Shown: piece by piece, positions 57,013 through 64,000 of the stretch
How the letters are laid out: the number at the start of each line of letters is the position of its first letter
How positions within the stretch are numbered: position 1 is the first letter of the stretch
NCBI RefSeq assembly: GCF_024748695.1
Contig: NZ_CP087176.1
Coordinates: forward strand, 241,501-305,500
DNA length: 64,000 bases
DNA from: Pseudomonas sp. B21-040
Lineage (GTDB): Bacteria > Pseudomonadota > Gammaproteobacteria > Pseudomonadales > Pseudomonadaceae
Direction of reading: 5' to 3'
Made by a program: the position numbers and the translations under genes
The notes under the pieces: generated by a model
What the model saw: the letters and a program-made list of their open reading frames with translations, nothing else
Told to the model about the DNA's origin: nothing
Databases searched by the model: none

Positions 57013-57393
57013 TCAGGTGCAGTCCATTCCGTAGGCTGCGGCACCATCATCTGCATCGCCGTTGCTGGTGACTTCGGTGTTTGTCACGCCGATTGTCACG
57101 AGGGGAAATGCCGCAAAGCCTTGTACGAGATGGGCTGCAGCAGCGGTAGGAGCGCCCGTCTCTTTCCGGGAGAAAGAGACGGGCGCAGGTTGGCGCAATG
57201 AAATGGCCAAGCGGATAGGTTGCTGCAGGGCAGCTATAAAGGGGTATGAGTTGCCGCAGTGGGCACTCTGGTAGAAGTAGGCATCCATCACATCGCTGTG
57301 ACCGTGCGAGCCGCCGGATGCTAATCGCACTTTGGGAGAACCACCACGGTGTGGCGTAGCCTCAAAGGCTCTGGCTACCTGGGTTGCTGTCAA
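57013..57393 (-). CDS. Doubtful ORF, satellite-phage leader type (Ash-like?)
   Basis: 126 residues (MTATQVARAFEATPHRGGSP..., then MDAYFYQSAHCGNSYPFIAAL and PVSFSRKETGAPT). Similar segments recur in Pseudomonas genomic islands from memory, near integrases, and may be RNA-structured immunity regions annotated as small 'ash' proteins rather than real proteins. The hairpin at 57152-57186 lies in it. No strong ribosome site. Strand matches the recombinase pair downstream. Confidence 0.35.
   Translation of the reverse strand: MTATQVARAFEATPHRGGSPKVRLASGGSHGHSDVMDAYFYQSAHCGNSYPFIAALQQPIRLAISLRQPAPVSFSRKETGAPTAAAAHLVQGFAAFPLVTIGVTNTEVTSNGDADDGAAAYGMDCT
57152..57186. repeat. 14-bp perfect inverted repeat
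   Basis: GCGCCCGTCTCTTT (57152-57165) and AAAGAGACGGGCGC (57173-57186) around CCGGGAG. No T-run follows, so it is not a typical terminator. Confidence 0.75.
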
Positions 57394-57424
57394 CGACAGC
57401 GCTTTGCCCGATCTTTTCTACGCC

Positions 57425-57514
57425 TGTGGATAATTCGGGTCAAGGCTCGAATTTTCGGGAGTTCTGCGGCTGTGGATGAAATTATCCACCGGTGGAAATC
57501 AGTGGTTTTCCACA
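57425..57514. promoter_or_regulatory. Cluster of DnaA-box-like sites
   Basis: TGTGGATAA (57425-57433, perfect reverse-complement DnaA box), TGTGGATGA (57471-57479), TTATCCACC (57482-57490) and TTTTCCACA (57506-57514) within 90 bp, in both orientations, with an AT-rich stretch (57528-57545) and an 18-bp inverted repeat close by. Confidence 0.5.
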
Positions 57515-57545
57515 GACAGTTGGTGGCTTTAGATTTTTTAAGTGA

Positions 57546-57590
57546 GGTCCATCCAAGCAGGGCGGCTTTGCAGCCCTGTTTGGATGGACC
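57546..57590. repeat. 18-bp inverted repeat (cruciform candidate)
   Basis: GGTCCATCCAAGCAGGGC (57546-57563) and GCCCTGTTTGGATGGACC (57573-57590) pair with one mismatch across 9 nt. No T-run, so not a terminator. It lies about 30 nt from the DnaA-like boxes. Confidence 0.75.
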
Positions 57591-58011
57591 CGCGTGGACG
57601 AGCGGATCAGCGAAATCTCGAAAATGTACGCGGACTCCGCTGCGGGATTATTCCGCCCCAGCTGTTATGGCATGCAGGATCATTTTGCGGTGGGTCGGGA
57701 GCTCCAGAGCCTCAATCAAGGAATGGGGGTGTAAGGGTTGACGGTGATTCCTTGGTCCCGAGGGGTTTTCCAAAATTGAGGAGCATCAGAAGGTTCTACG
57801 TCGCCTAAAAATTGGAATATTAATTTAATCAATTGGTTATATATATTCACGAAAATAAAAAGATGCCAAGGTAACCAGTGGGGGTCATAGTTTATGGGAA
57901 TGGGCTAGGCAAATCTTAAATTTCACTGGCGAAAGATATTGACTTTTGATATTATTTATAAATATAAATTACACTGTAAGCAATGGCTTTACAGAGAATG
58001 GGGTAGTACGA

Positions 58012-58593
58012 ATGGCTAACACGGCACGAAACCGCCTTGTTAACGCGATTATTTTCTTTGCTGATAACACTAAGGTCTGCGGGAAAATAAAACTTTTTAA
58101 GCTTCTATATCTACTTGATTTTGAGCATTTTCGTCAAACAGGGAAGAGTGTTACAGGTGGCGATTATCAGGCGTGGAAGTTTGGGCCAGTACCCATTGAT
58201 CTTATGGAGGAGTGGGAAGAGTTAAATGATGACCTTGCCGGCTTAGTGACTATAGTTTCAGAGCAAGTAGTCGATTATGTTCGCCAAAAAGTAGTGGTCA
58301 AAGAAGGTATAAGCTTTGATGATGAGGAGTTTACACCAAGGCAACTTCGAATCATGAATAATCTTGTTAGCCGCTACAAAGAAACATTTTCCCCTAAAAT
58401 GATCGATGTCACTCATGAGCAAAACGGCGCTTGGGATAAAATCTGGAACAACGGTAATGGGGCACATAAACCTATACCCTACGAACTCTCGATCAAAGAA
58501 GACGCACCAGAAAGAGAAGACCTATTAGCAATAGCATCTGAGAATGCAATGTACCAAGCAGCCCTCGCTGCTGCACGCCAAGAGTCCGTTTGA
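58012..58593 (+). CDS. Panacea (SocA-like, DUF4065) antitoxin
   Basis: 193 residues from ATG 58012 (MANTARNRLVNAIIFFADN). KIKLFKLLYLLDFEHFRQTGKSVTGGDYQAWKFGPVP is the Panacea/DUF4065 signature, found in antitoxins of varied toxin partners. Low GC (about 42 percent) suggests recent transfer. The next gene starts 3 nt after its stop. Confidence 0.88.
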   Translation: MANTARNRLVNAIIFFADNTKVCGKIKLFKLLYLLDFEHFRQTGKSVTGGDYQAWKFGPVPIDLMEEWEELNDDLAGLVTIVSEQVVDYVRQKVVVKEGISFDDEEFTPRQLRIMNNLVSRYKETFSPKMIDVTHEQNGAWDKIWNNGNGAHKPIPYELSIKEDAPEREDLLAIASENAMYQAALAAARQESV

Positions 58594-58596
58594 ATT

Positions 58597-59049
58597 ATGG
58601 TTGGGCTGAATTTAGCGCCAGCTCAGATCTGGCAAGACGATTGTTATTATCTAAACGAAGAAACTGGGTGTTGTGAGCGAAAATATTGGATTATTCTAGC
58701 ACTTAGTCCAGATCAAGAAGACCTAGTTACTGCTGTTTTCACTTCTAAATCGAATGGGCTGATCGAGAATCCGGCGTGCTCACTGGGCCCGCCCAGAGCA
58801 GGCTACTATGTGGGTGCGCCAGGCAATATTCTTCTACTCCCTAGCTGGGTGGATTTTAGCAGTGTTAAGTTTTTAGATGTTTATGATCTAAAACTCCATA
58901 TAAAACAAAAACGCACACATCTAACCAGTCAGACGCTTTCTTCTGATGTTTTCTGTGGAATCCTCCGATGTGCGCTACAGAGCGAAGATATAATTAAGAA
59001 GCAGGCTCGTTGGATTGGCGATACAGCAGCGTCTCTTGGCTGCAAATAA
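58597..59049 (+). CDS. Candidate toxin of the Panacea pair (unrecognised family)
   Basis: 150 residues, 3 nt after the antitoxin stop. LAPAQIWQDDCYYLNEETG, ERKYWIILALSPDQEDLVTAVFTSKSNGL and PGNILLLPSWVDFSSVKFLDVYDLK have the alternating strand pattern of PemK/MazF-like SH3 folds, where such proteins are RNases. No definitive family match; role inferred from operon with Panacea. Confidence 0.6.
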   Translation: MVGLNLAPAQIWQDDCYYLNEETGCCERKYWIILALSPDQEDLVTAVFTSKSNGLIENPACSLGPPRAGYYVGAPGNILLLPSWVDFSSVKFLDVYDLKLHIKQKRTHLTSQTLSSDVFCGILRCALQSEDIIKKQARWIGDTAASLGCK

Positions 59050-59144
59050 CGGACATCTTAAAGTGCTCCCCCCTCCCGTATTAAATGATATTCGTTGGGT
59101 GATTAATGTGTTGAAGGTTAAAGCTCAGATTTCGTGAGTGTCGT

Positions 59145-60467
59145 TTACTCTATTCCGCCACGTTTTGACTTTAGACGAGTGACGTTCGCTCCGGTCTGAT
59201 TTGAAAATTCGTGTGGAGTGACATGCTCCTGCCGGTTGGCCTCCAGGTACCGGCTCCACCAGTTCATGATCAGCCTGCGCTCCTCGATGAACTCGGCCTT
59301 GTGGATATAAGCGGCGCGGACGTTGTTCCGCTCCTTGTGGCTCATCTGCCGTTCAATGGCTGTCTCCGACCACAATCCTGACTCGATCAGTGCGCTGCAT
59401 GCCATCGAACGAAACCCATGCCCGCAGATATCGGTTTTGGTGTCGTATCCCATCGTTCGTAGCGCATTGTTCACGGTATTTTCGGACATGGGTTTCCAGG
59501 GTTTGGCATCACCTGCGAAGACCAATGCGAATTTGCCTGTGAGTGCATGGATTTTTTCGAGTAGCGCCACTGCTTGCGGCGATAAGGGTACTAAATGGAT
59601 ATCCCCTGCCATCTTCGTACCCCTTGTGGAAAAGGGTACTCCCTCCAACGCGGGTCGAGTGTCCGGTATCTCCCAGGTGCCGCGCTTGAGGTCGAACTCG
59701 CTCCAGCGTGCAAAACGCAGCTCGCTGGATCGTACAAACACATGGAGCGACAGCATCACCGTCAGACGGGTAAGTGCCCGGCCTTTATAGGTGTCGATCC
59801 GCTCCTGCAGTTCCGGCAGTCGCGATAAGGGTAGAGCGGGGCGATGTACCACCCGCGGGGCTTTGATCGAGCCTTCGAGATCGTAAGCAGGGTTTATGGT
59901 GATAAGCCGGAGGCGCTTTGCCTCGCGCATGATGCTCTGCAGGTAGTTTTGTACCCTTAAAGCAACGTCTATCGTTCCGCGCTTCTTGATCTCTTCCAAG
60001 GGCTGCATAAGGTCATGAGTGTCGAGGTCGACAATGGCGCGGGTGCCGATCAGCGGGAAAACGTGGGTTTTGAGGCGGCTCATCACAGTCTTGGAGTGGC
60101 CTGGTGCCCACTTGGCCGACATTTCCGTGTGCCAGTCCAGCGCAACGCTTTCAAAGGTTCTGCCTTTGATCACGGCTTCCGCCTTGGCTTGGTGCTTGGT
60201 CTCTATGGGATCAATGCCATCCGCCAGCATTCGCTTGACCTCCAAGCGCTTGCGGCGCGCATCGGCGAGGCCAATGACGGGGTAGTTGCCGAACGAGGTC
60301 AGTCCTTCCCGTCCGTCGGGTTTGACGTAACGGAGCCGCCAGCCTTTGCGGCCATTAGGTTGGACTAGGAGGTAGAGGCCATCGCCGTCGAAAAGCTTGT
60401 AGGCGCGGTCTGTAGGTTTTGCCAAGCGGCAAGCTGCGTCAGAGAGCGGAGCTGTGGTGCGCGACAT
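59145..60467 (-). CDS. P4-type tyrosine integrase (DUF4102 N-terminus)
   Basis: 440 residues. N-terminus LSDAACRLAKPTDRAYKLFDGDGLYLLVQPNGRKGWRLRY is the DUF4102 arm; catalytic residues Arg in RSSELRFARW, His-x-x-Arg in HGFRSM and QMSHKERNNVRAAYIHKAEF (His, Tyr). It lies 172 nt from tRNA-Thr and points away from it, as in P4-type islands. It would integrate the element at the tRNA 3' end. Confidence 0.95.
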   Translation of the reverse strand: MSRTTAPLSDAACRLAKPTDRAYKLFDGDGLYLLVQPNGRKGWRLRYVKPDGREGLTSFGNYPVIGLADARRKRLEVKRMLADGIDPIETKHQAKAEAVIKGRTFESVALDWHTEMSAKWAPGHSKTVMSRLKTHVFPLIGTRAIVDLDTHDLMQPLEEIKKRGTIDVALRVQNYLQSIMREAKRLRLITINPAYDLEGSIKAPRVVHRPALPLSRLPELQERIDTYKGRALTRLTVMLSLHVFVRSSELRFARWSEFDLKRGTWEIPDTRPALEGVPFSTRGTKMAGDIHLVPLSPQAVALLEKIHALTGKFALVFAGDAKPWKPMSENTVNNALRTMGYDTKTDICGHGFRSMACSALIESGLWSETAIERQMSHKERNNVRAAYIHKAEFIEERRLIMNWWSRYLEANRQEHVTPHEFSNQTGANVTRLKSKRGGIE

Positions 60468-60569
60468 AAGGGTACTCCCTTTTATCGAAGTGACCTGTAT
60501 CCCAAACTCTACCCTTAAAACGGTTGGAATCCACCAGTTTCTGACAGAAACCGATGGAACCCCAAAACG

Positions 60570-60596
60570 AAAAAACCCGCCAGAAGGCGGGTTTTT
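60570..60596. terminator. Terminator between integrase and tRNA
   Basis: AAAAAACCCGCC-AGAA-GGCGGGTTTTT: stem with A and T tracts on both sides, acting on the tRNA-Thr transcript (minus strand) or integrase leader. Confidence 0.85.
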
Positions 60597-60639
60597 CGGG
60601 GGTTCTAGAGATTTTGAAAGCCTTCTCTGGAACCTTGTA

Positions 60640-60715
<76 letters not shown>

Positions 60716-60792
60716 GTGTTGGGCGACGATTATAGCGATTGGATTGGTTCTGTAAACCCCTGAATTCAGACTATTTTTGCGCAGGTGTCAGG

Positions 60793-61617
60793 TCAGGCGC
60801 GAAGCAGGGTTTTCTTGAGTTTCTGGATGGCTTGCCAGGTCCGGCTGTTTTGCATTGCGCGCAGCTGTGCTTCGGCCTGTTCGGCGCGTTGCAGGGCGGC
60901 GGTGAGTTGGTGTTCGGCGTCACTGACGGGGTGGCTGAAGTTGTGGCCTTTGCAGAACTGGAAATTGTCCAGGTTGCAGGGCGGGATGTCGAAGGCGGGT
61001 TTGAGGTGCAGGTGTTCTTCGGCGAGGTAATAGGTATTGATGCCGTCGAACAGGATGGACTGGTAGCCGGCGCCGGTGACGAGGGTTTCCCAGGTCTGGT
61101 CGCGTTCCCACGGGGTTTCGATGAGGATGACCCACGGCCGCCACCGGGTGAAGTCCATGCCGCGCAGGACAGTTTCTTCGTGGCCTTCGACGTCGATTTT
61201 CAGGAAGTGGATCGGCCGGCCCTGCGCGTGCTCTTCGCAGATGGAGGTCAGGGTGCGGGATTTGACGGTCTGGCTGCGCACGTCCATGCCGGCGTCTTTG
61301 TGCATTTGCGCCATGGCCGGGTCGACGGTCGAGAGGCCGGTGCCGGCGATGCCGTAGAAGGTCAGGCTCTCAGCGCTTTCGCCGGCCACGCATTGCAGGT
61401 TGGTGTCTTTGGGACGTTGCTGGCACAGGGCTTCGTAGTAGTTGGGCATCGGTTCGACGTTGATGCCGGTCCAGCCATGGTCGTAGAACGCTTTGGTGAC
61501 CGAGTCATGGGTGGGGTCGTTGGCCCCGACATCGATATAGAAGCCGTTCTCGACAGTCTTGAGGGCGCGCCACAGGCGGATGTCTTCGAAATTCTGTGCG
61601 TAAGAAATGAACGTCAC
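60793..61617 (-). CDS. FkbM-family methyltransferase
   Basis: 274 residues from GTG 61615-61617 (CAGGA upstream); an upstream TTG is less likely. VTFISYAQNFEDIRLWRAL, GFYIDVGANDPTHDSVTKAFYDHGW (SAM motif), FLKIDVEGHEETVLRGMDF and a coiled C-terminal tail (HQLTAALQRAEQAEAQLRAM) are FkbM features. These O-methyltransferases modify surface glycans or small molecules. It stands alone, next to the tRNA. Confidence 0.88.
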   Translation of the reverse strand: MTFISYAQNFEDIRLWRALKTVENGFYIDVGANDPTHDSVTKAFYDHGWTGINVEPMPNYYEALCQQRPKDTNLQCVAGESAESLTFYGIAGTGLSTVDPAMAQMHKDAGMDVRSQTVKSRTLTSICEEHAQGRPIHFLKIDVEGHEETVLRGMDFTRWRPWVILIETPWERDQTWETLVTGAGYQSILFDGINTYYLAEEHLHLKPAFDIPPCNLDNFQFCKGHNFSHPVSDAEHQLTAALQRAEQAEAQLRAMQNSRTWQAIQKLKKTLLRA

Positions 61618-61962
61618 TGTCGCATCCTGTCGGTCGAATTTTCTTGTGGGTGGTCGCGCTGTCGGCGTCCTTGCGTCTGTGTATAACAAGAGTCACGAAG
61701 CGGTGCAATTTCCCCGGTCTGGCGTCCTGACTTCGGCGCTTATGTCCTTTGCATTGAATGCTTATGCACATCGGGCCGCACGCCTTGCCCCCTTCATTAC
61801 TGTTTTTGCGGACCCGTTCTCATTTGTTCGCAAATGCCTGTTTTTCTGGTTTTTTTCGCAGGTGTACGAAAAGTGAACAGACTAGTTTCAGCTCTGAAAC
61901 AGCCGTGTTTATTGGATCCACGATTATTTCATCAACAGAGTTATCCACAGGTCTGAATTGCT
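61618..61962. other. Non-coding gap
   Basis: 345 nt between the two methyltransferase genes, AT-rich in part (61780-61930). A TTATCCACA (DnaA-box match) near 61941 is a single copy and common by chance. No repeat, RNA gene or frame is convincing. Confidence 0.4.
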
Positions 61963-63195
61963 TTAAGGGCGTTCTGCCAGAAGCAGGAAATTACGCGGCG
62001 TGAGCGGAGTTTCGCAGAAGGTGCCCAGACGAACGGTATAGCCCTGCTCCCTGAGGAAAAGTGCCCGGTCGAGAACCAGCCATAGCTCCAACGGGCGTCG
62101 GAAAAGTCCGCGCAGCAGCTCCAGATTGCGTACATGCGCCAAGCGCTGCCAGCCAGCGGCTTCGAGTGCGGACCAATCTTGCGCGCCAACTGTGGATAAC
62201 TCTTTCAGCGCGGCCAGATGATGGCAGTACTCGGCGAAGGGTTTGTCCAGCCAGGCGCTGGGCAGGGACGGAGTCGGCAGGTATTCATCAACGCCGCGCA
62301 GTTGCCGTTGCAGCAGGTCGAAACCCAGACGCCGGGCCATGGAGGTGTCACGTTGACGGCGCACGCGTGCACCGGCGGTGACGGTTTCGCTCATCGGGAG
62401 GGCGAGATCGTCGAGGGACAGCTGTAGGTCGGAGCGTAAAGCCACAGAGGAAAGTGGCTGATAGGCCGCAAGACTGATCCGGTTATAACAGCACGGCGCG
62501 ATGGCGAGTTGCTTGCAACCTGCCGCACTGGCGAGCTGGATCAGTCGCACATGCAAGTCACCGCATGCATGCAGCGCGACGGGTGTGTGTCCGTTGTGCA
62601 GTAGTGATGCAGCATCCGAGGCCAGTACATCCTGTTCGACGTGCAGTGCGTGCAAGTGATGACGCTGGCTGAGTGCCTGTCCGCTGGCCACCAGTGCCGG
62701 GTCGTATTCCAGACAGGTCAGTTGTTGCCCGGTTTGCAGCAAACGCCGGCCCAGGTGGCCCTTGCCCGAGCACCAGTCCAGCCAATGCCTCGGCGGCGCA
62801 GCAAACGACAGGCGACTGGCAAACGCCTCAATCTGCTGCCACTTGCGCCCCGGCACATCGACGTTCAGGCGATGCCCGGCCGCTTGCAGTGCGTGCGCCG
62901 GCAATTCAGCCACCTGGCTCAGCTCAAGCGACAGCGCCGCCAACGAAGCAAATGGCTCCGGCGCACTCAACGAGCAAGGGTGGTTGTGGCTGCTTTCCGC
63001 GTCGTCCAGCGAGCGGTTGCGTAGCCACAAGGACAATTCAGGGTAGGACGTTTCCCAAGGCAGGTGCAGATGAGTAAACGGCCGTGGCTTCCACAGCGCT
63101 TGATGCTCGATCAGAAAAGCATCCAGCGCCGTGAAGCGGGCGAGCAGGGCCTCGCCCGTCAGCACGCAGGAGGAATCAACGCCCTTGGCAGGCAT
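61963..63195 (-). CDS. Class I SAM-dependent methyltransferase
   Basis: 410 residues from ATG 63193-63195, overlapping the permease gene by 20 nt. HWLDWCSGKGHLGRRLLQTG is the SAM-binding motif I, followed by CLEYDPALVASGQ, and LHACGDLHVRLI plus AIAPCCYNRIS; the pattern resembles METTL25/RRNAD1-like methyltransferases with an IAPCCY motif. Possibly acts on RNA or protein; substrate unknown. Confidence 0.8.
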   Translation of the reverse strand: MPAKGVDSSCVLTGEALLARFTALDAFLIEHQALWKPRPFTHLHLPWETSYPELSLWLRNRSLDDAESSHNHPCSLSAPEPFASLAALSLELSQVAELPAHALQAAGHRLNVDVPGRKWQQIEAFASRLSFAAPPRHWLDWCSGKGHLGRRLLQTGQQLTCLEYDPALVASGQALSQRHHLHALHVEQDVLASDAASLLHNGHTPVALHACGDLHVRLIQLASAAGCKQLAIAPCCYNRISLAAYQPLSSVALRSDLQLSLDDLALPMSETVTAGARVRRQRDTSMARRLGFDLLQRQLRGVDEYLPTPSLPSAWLDKPFAEYCHHLAALKELSTVGAQDWSALEAAGWQRLAHVRNLELLRGLFRRPLELWLVLDRALFLREQGYTVRLGTFCETPLTPRNFLLLAERP

Positions 63196-63865
63196 CGACG
63201 CGCAACCAGCGCTCCAGCAGCTTGAAGCCGCGAACCAGCACGTAAGCCATCAACAGATAGAACATGCCCGCGGCGAAGAAGATCTCCACCGGCAGGTAGG
63301 TTCGGGCAATGATGGTGCGGGCCATGCCGGTCAGTTCCAGCAGGGTCACGGTACTGGCCAGGGCGCTGGCCTTGAGCATCAGGATCACTTCGTTGCTGTA
63401 GGCCGGGAGGCCGATGCGCGCGGCTCGCGGCAGGATGATATAGAACAGCGCTTTGGCGCGAGACATACCCAACGCGCGCGCCGCTTCGATTTCACCCGGC
63501 GGAATCGCCTGGATCGCGCCGCGCAGGATCTCGGCGATGTAGGCAGCGGTGTGCAGGGTCATGGTCGCGGTGGCGCACCAGAACGGATCGCGCAAGTACG
63601 GCCACATGGAGCTATTACGGATGACATCAAACTGCGCCAGGCCGTAATAAACCAGGAACAGCTGAACCAGCAACGGCGTGCCGCGGAAAAAGAAGATATA
63701 GCCGTAGGGAAATGCCCGTACGTACCAGAGTCGTGACGAACGCGCGATGCCCAGCGGAATCGCCAGCAGCAAACCGGCGATCACGGCGATGGCCACCAGT
63801 TCCAGGGTCAGCGTTGCGCCTTGGGCCAGTTTCGGCAGCCACTTGATGATGACTTCCCAGTTCAT
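63176..63865 (-). CDS. Polar amino-acid ABC transporter permease (HisM type)
   Basis: 229 residues. LAQGATLTLELVAIAVIAG, then the EAA loop in GEIEAARALGMSRAKALFYIILPRA. About five membrane segments. HisM/ArtM-type permeases take up basic amino acids with a periplasmic binding protein and an ATPase. Its start overlaps the stop of a sister permease (ATGA). Confidence 0.92.
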   Translation of the reverse strand: MNWEVIIKWLPKLAQGATLTLELVAIAVIAGLLLAIPLGIARSSRLWYVRAFPYGYIFFFRGTPLLVQLFLVYYGLAQFDVIRNSSMWPYLRDPFWCATATMTLHTAAYIAEILRGAIQAIPPGEIEAARALGMSRAKALFYIILPRAARIGLPAYSNEVILMLKASALASTVTLLELTGMARTIIARTYLPVEIFFAAGMFYLLMAYVLVRGFKLLERWLRVDACQGR

Positions 63866-64000
63866 TGGGTGCTCCTCGCGAAGCCGCGAGCGGCACGTCG
63901 TTCCATTAAGTGCATGCCGCTCATGGCGAGCACGGTCAAGCCCAGGTACATGAACGCGGCCACCATATAGAAGGTGAACGGTTGCTTGGACACGGTCACG
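63862..64000 (-). CDS. Polar amino-acid ABC permease (HisQ type), 3' end (partial)
   Basis: Frame open from the window edge to TGA at 63862-63864; residues end GLTVLAMSGMHLMERRAARGFARSTQ. The overlap with the next permease and the final membrane span fit the HisQ/HisM tandem of basic amino acid ABC transporters. Confidence 0.85.
   Translation of the reverse strand, partial: VTVSKQPFTFYMVAAFMYLGLTVLAMSGMHLMERRAARGFARSTQ

Larger units (their letters stand above)
56723..58011. other. 1.3-kb block with no firm gene: ORF, hairpins and DnaA-like boxes
   Basis: Contains a palindrome CTGACTGTCAGTCAG (57002-57016), a minus-strand frame (57013-57393), a 14-bp hairpin (57152-57186), a cluster of DnaA-like boxes (57425-57514), an 18-bp inverted repeat (57546-57590) and the AT-rich promoter region of the Panacea gene (57815-57990). 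No convincing protein gene except the low-confidence frame. Confidence 0.5.

Noticed and set aside
61941..62195. DnaA-box matches near 61941 and 62189
   Set aside because: Isolated sites, one within a gene; no clustering as at 57.4 kb.

Overview
The window is chromosomal DNA of a fluorescent pseudomonad (Pseudomonas fluorescens group). The evidence is high GC, the gene order envZ/rimK/hslR/hslO/pckA ... fdhF/fdhD/lysM/yrfG/nudE/cysQ/dctDB that is typical of Pseudomonas, several REP-type palindrome families, an OprD-family porin, a TonB siderophore receptor and the aguBA agmatine pathway. No database search was possible; names rest on motifs, domain layout, lengths and synteny recognised by eye.

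Region 1 (1-23.9 kb) is mostly core genome: the envZ 3' end, a tightly overlapping rimA?-rimB-rimK operon (ribosomal protein S6 glutamylation), Hsp15 and Hsp33, PEP carboxykinase, a small accessory patch (DUF1493 protein, ParE-type toxin-antitoxin pair, two paralogous small proteins), a RecQ-family helicase, a hydroxyacyl-CoA dehydrogenase with a thioesterase, a formate-dehydrogenase-like oxidoreductase with FdhD, the BON-LysM protein, nucleotide/HAD hydrolases, and DctB/DctD.

Region 2 (23.9-43.1 kb) is metabolic: a kinase/M23-like/aminotransferase-fold fusion, N-carbamoylputrescine amidase and agmatine deiminase, a TonB receptor, an OprD porin, a putative amino-acid dioxygenase followed by a GNAT and an AzlCD exporter, and a four-gene cluster (KDG-type permease, DUF1537 kinase, PdxA2, DeoR regulator) that fits D-threonate-type acid-sugar use.

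Region 3 (43.1-50.1 kb) is accessory: a DUF3077 gene beside a highly structured 190-bp element, a twice-occurring GCGACACGT repeat, a convergent toxin/XRE antitoxin pair whose stop codons share one CTAG, and an Abi-family (HEPN RNxxxH) gene split by a fresh IS3-family element with a 3-bp target duplication.

Region 4 (about 50.07-60.64 kb) is an integrative island in tRNA-Thr(TGT): a P4-type integrase next to the tRNA and a degenerate 26-bp copy of the tRNA 3' end at the far edge. Its cargo is a 1524-residue STAND/NACHT protein with a Cap4/DUF4297-like nuclease N-terminus (Avs-like candidate antiphage protein), a second tyrosine recombinase overlapping a small partner, a Panacea-type antitoxin with an unrecognised partner (candidate toxin-antitoxin pair), and a non-coding block with DnaA-box-like sites and large inverted repeats. 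The window ends in core genome: FkbM-type methyltransferase, another methyltransferase and a polar amino-acid ABC permease pair.

The best candidates for undescribed biology are the Avs-like protein, the Panacea pair, the structured element beside DUF3077, the GCGACACGT repeat and the convergent toxin/antitoxin pair.
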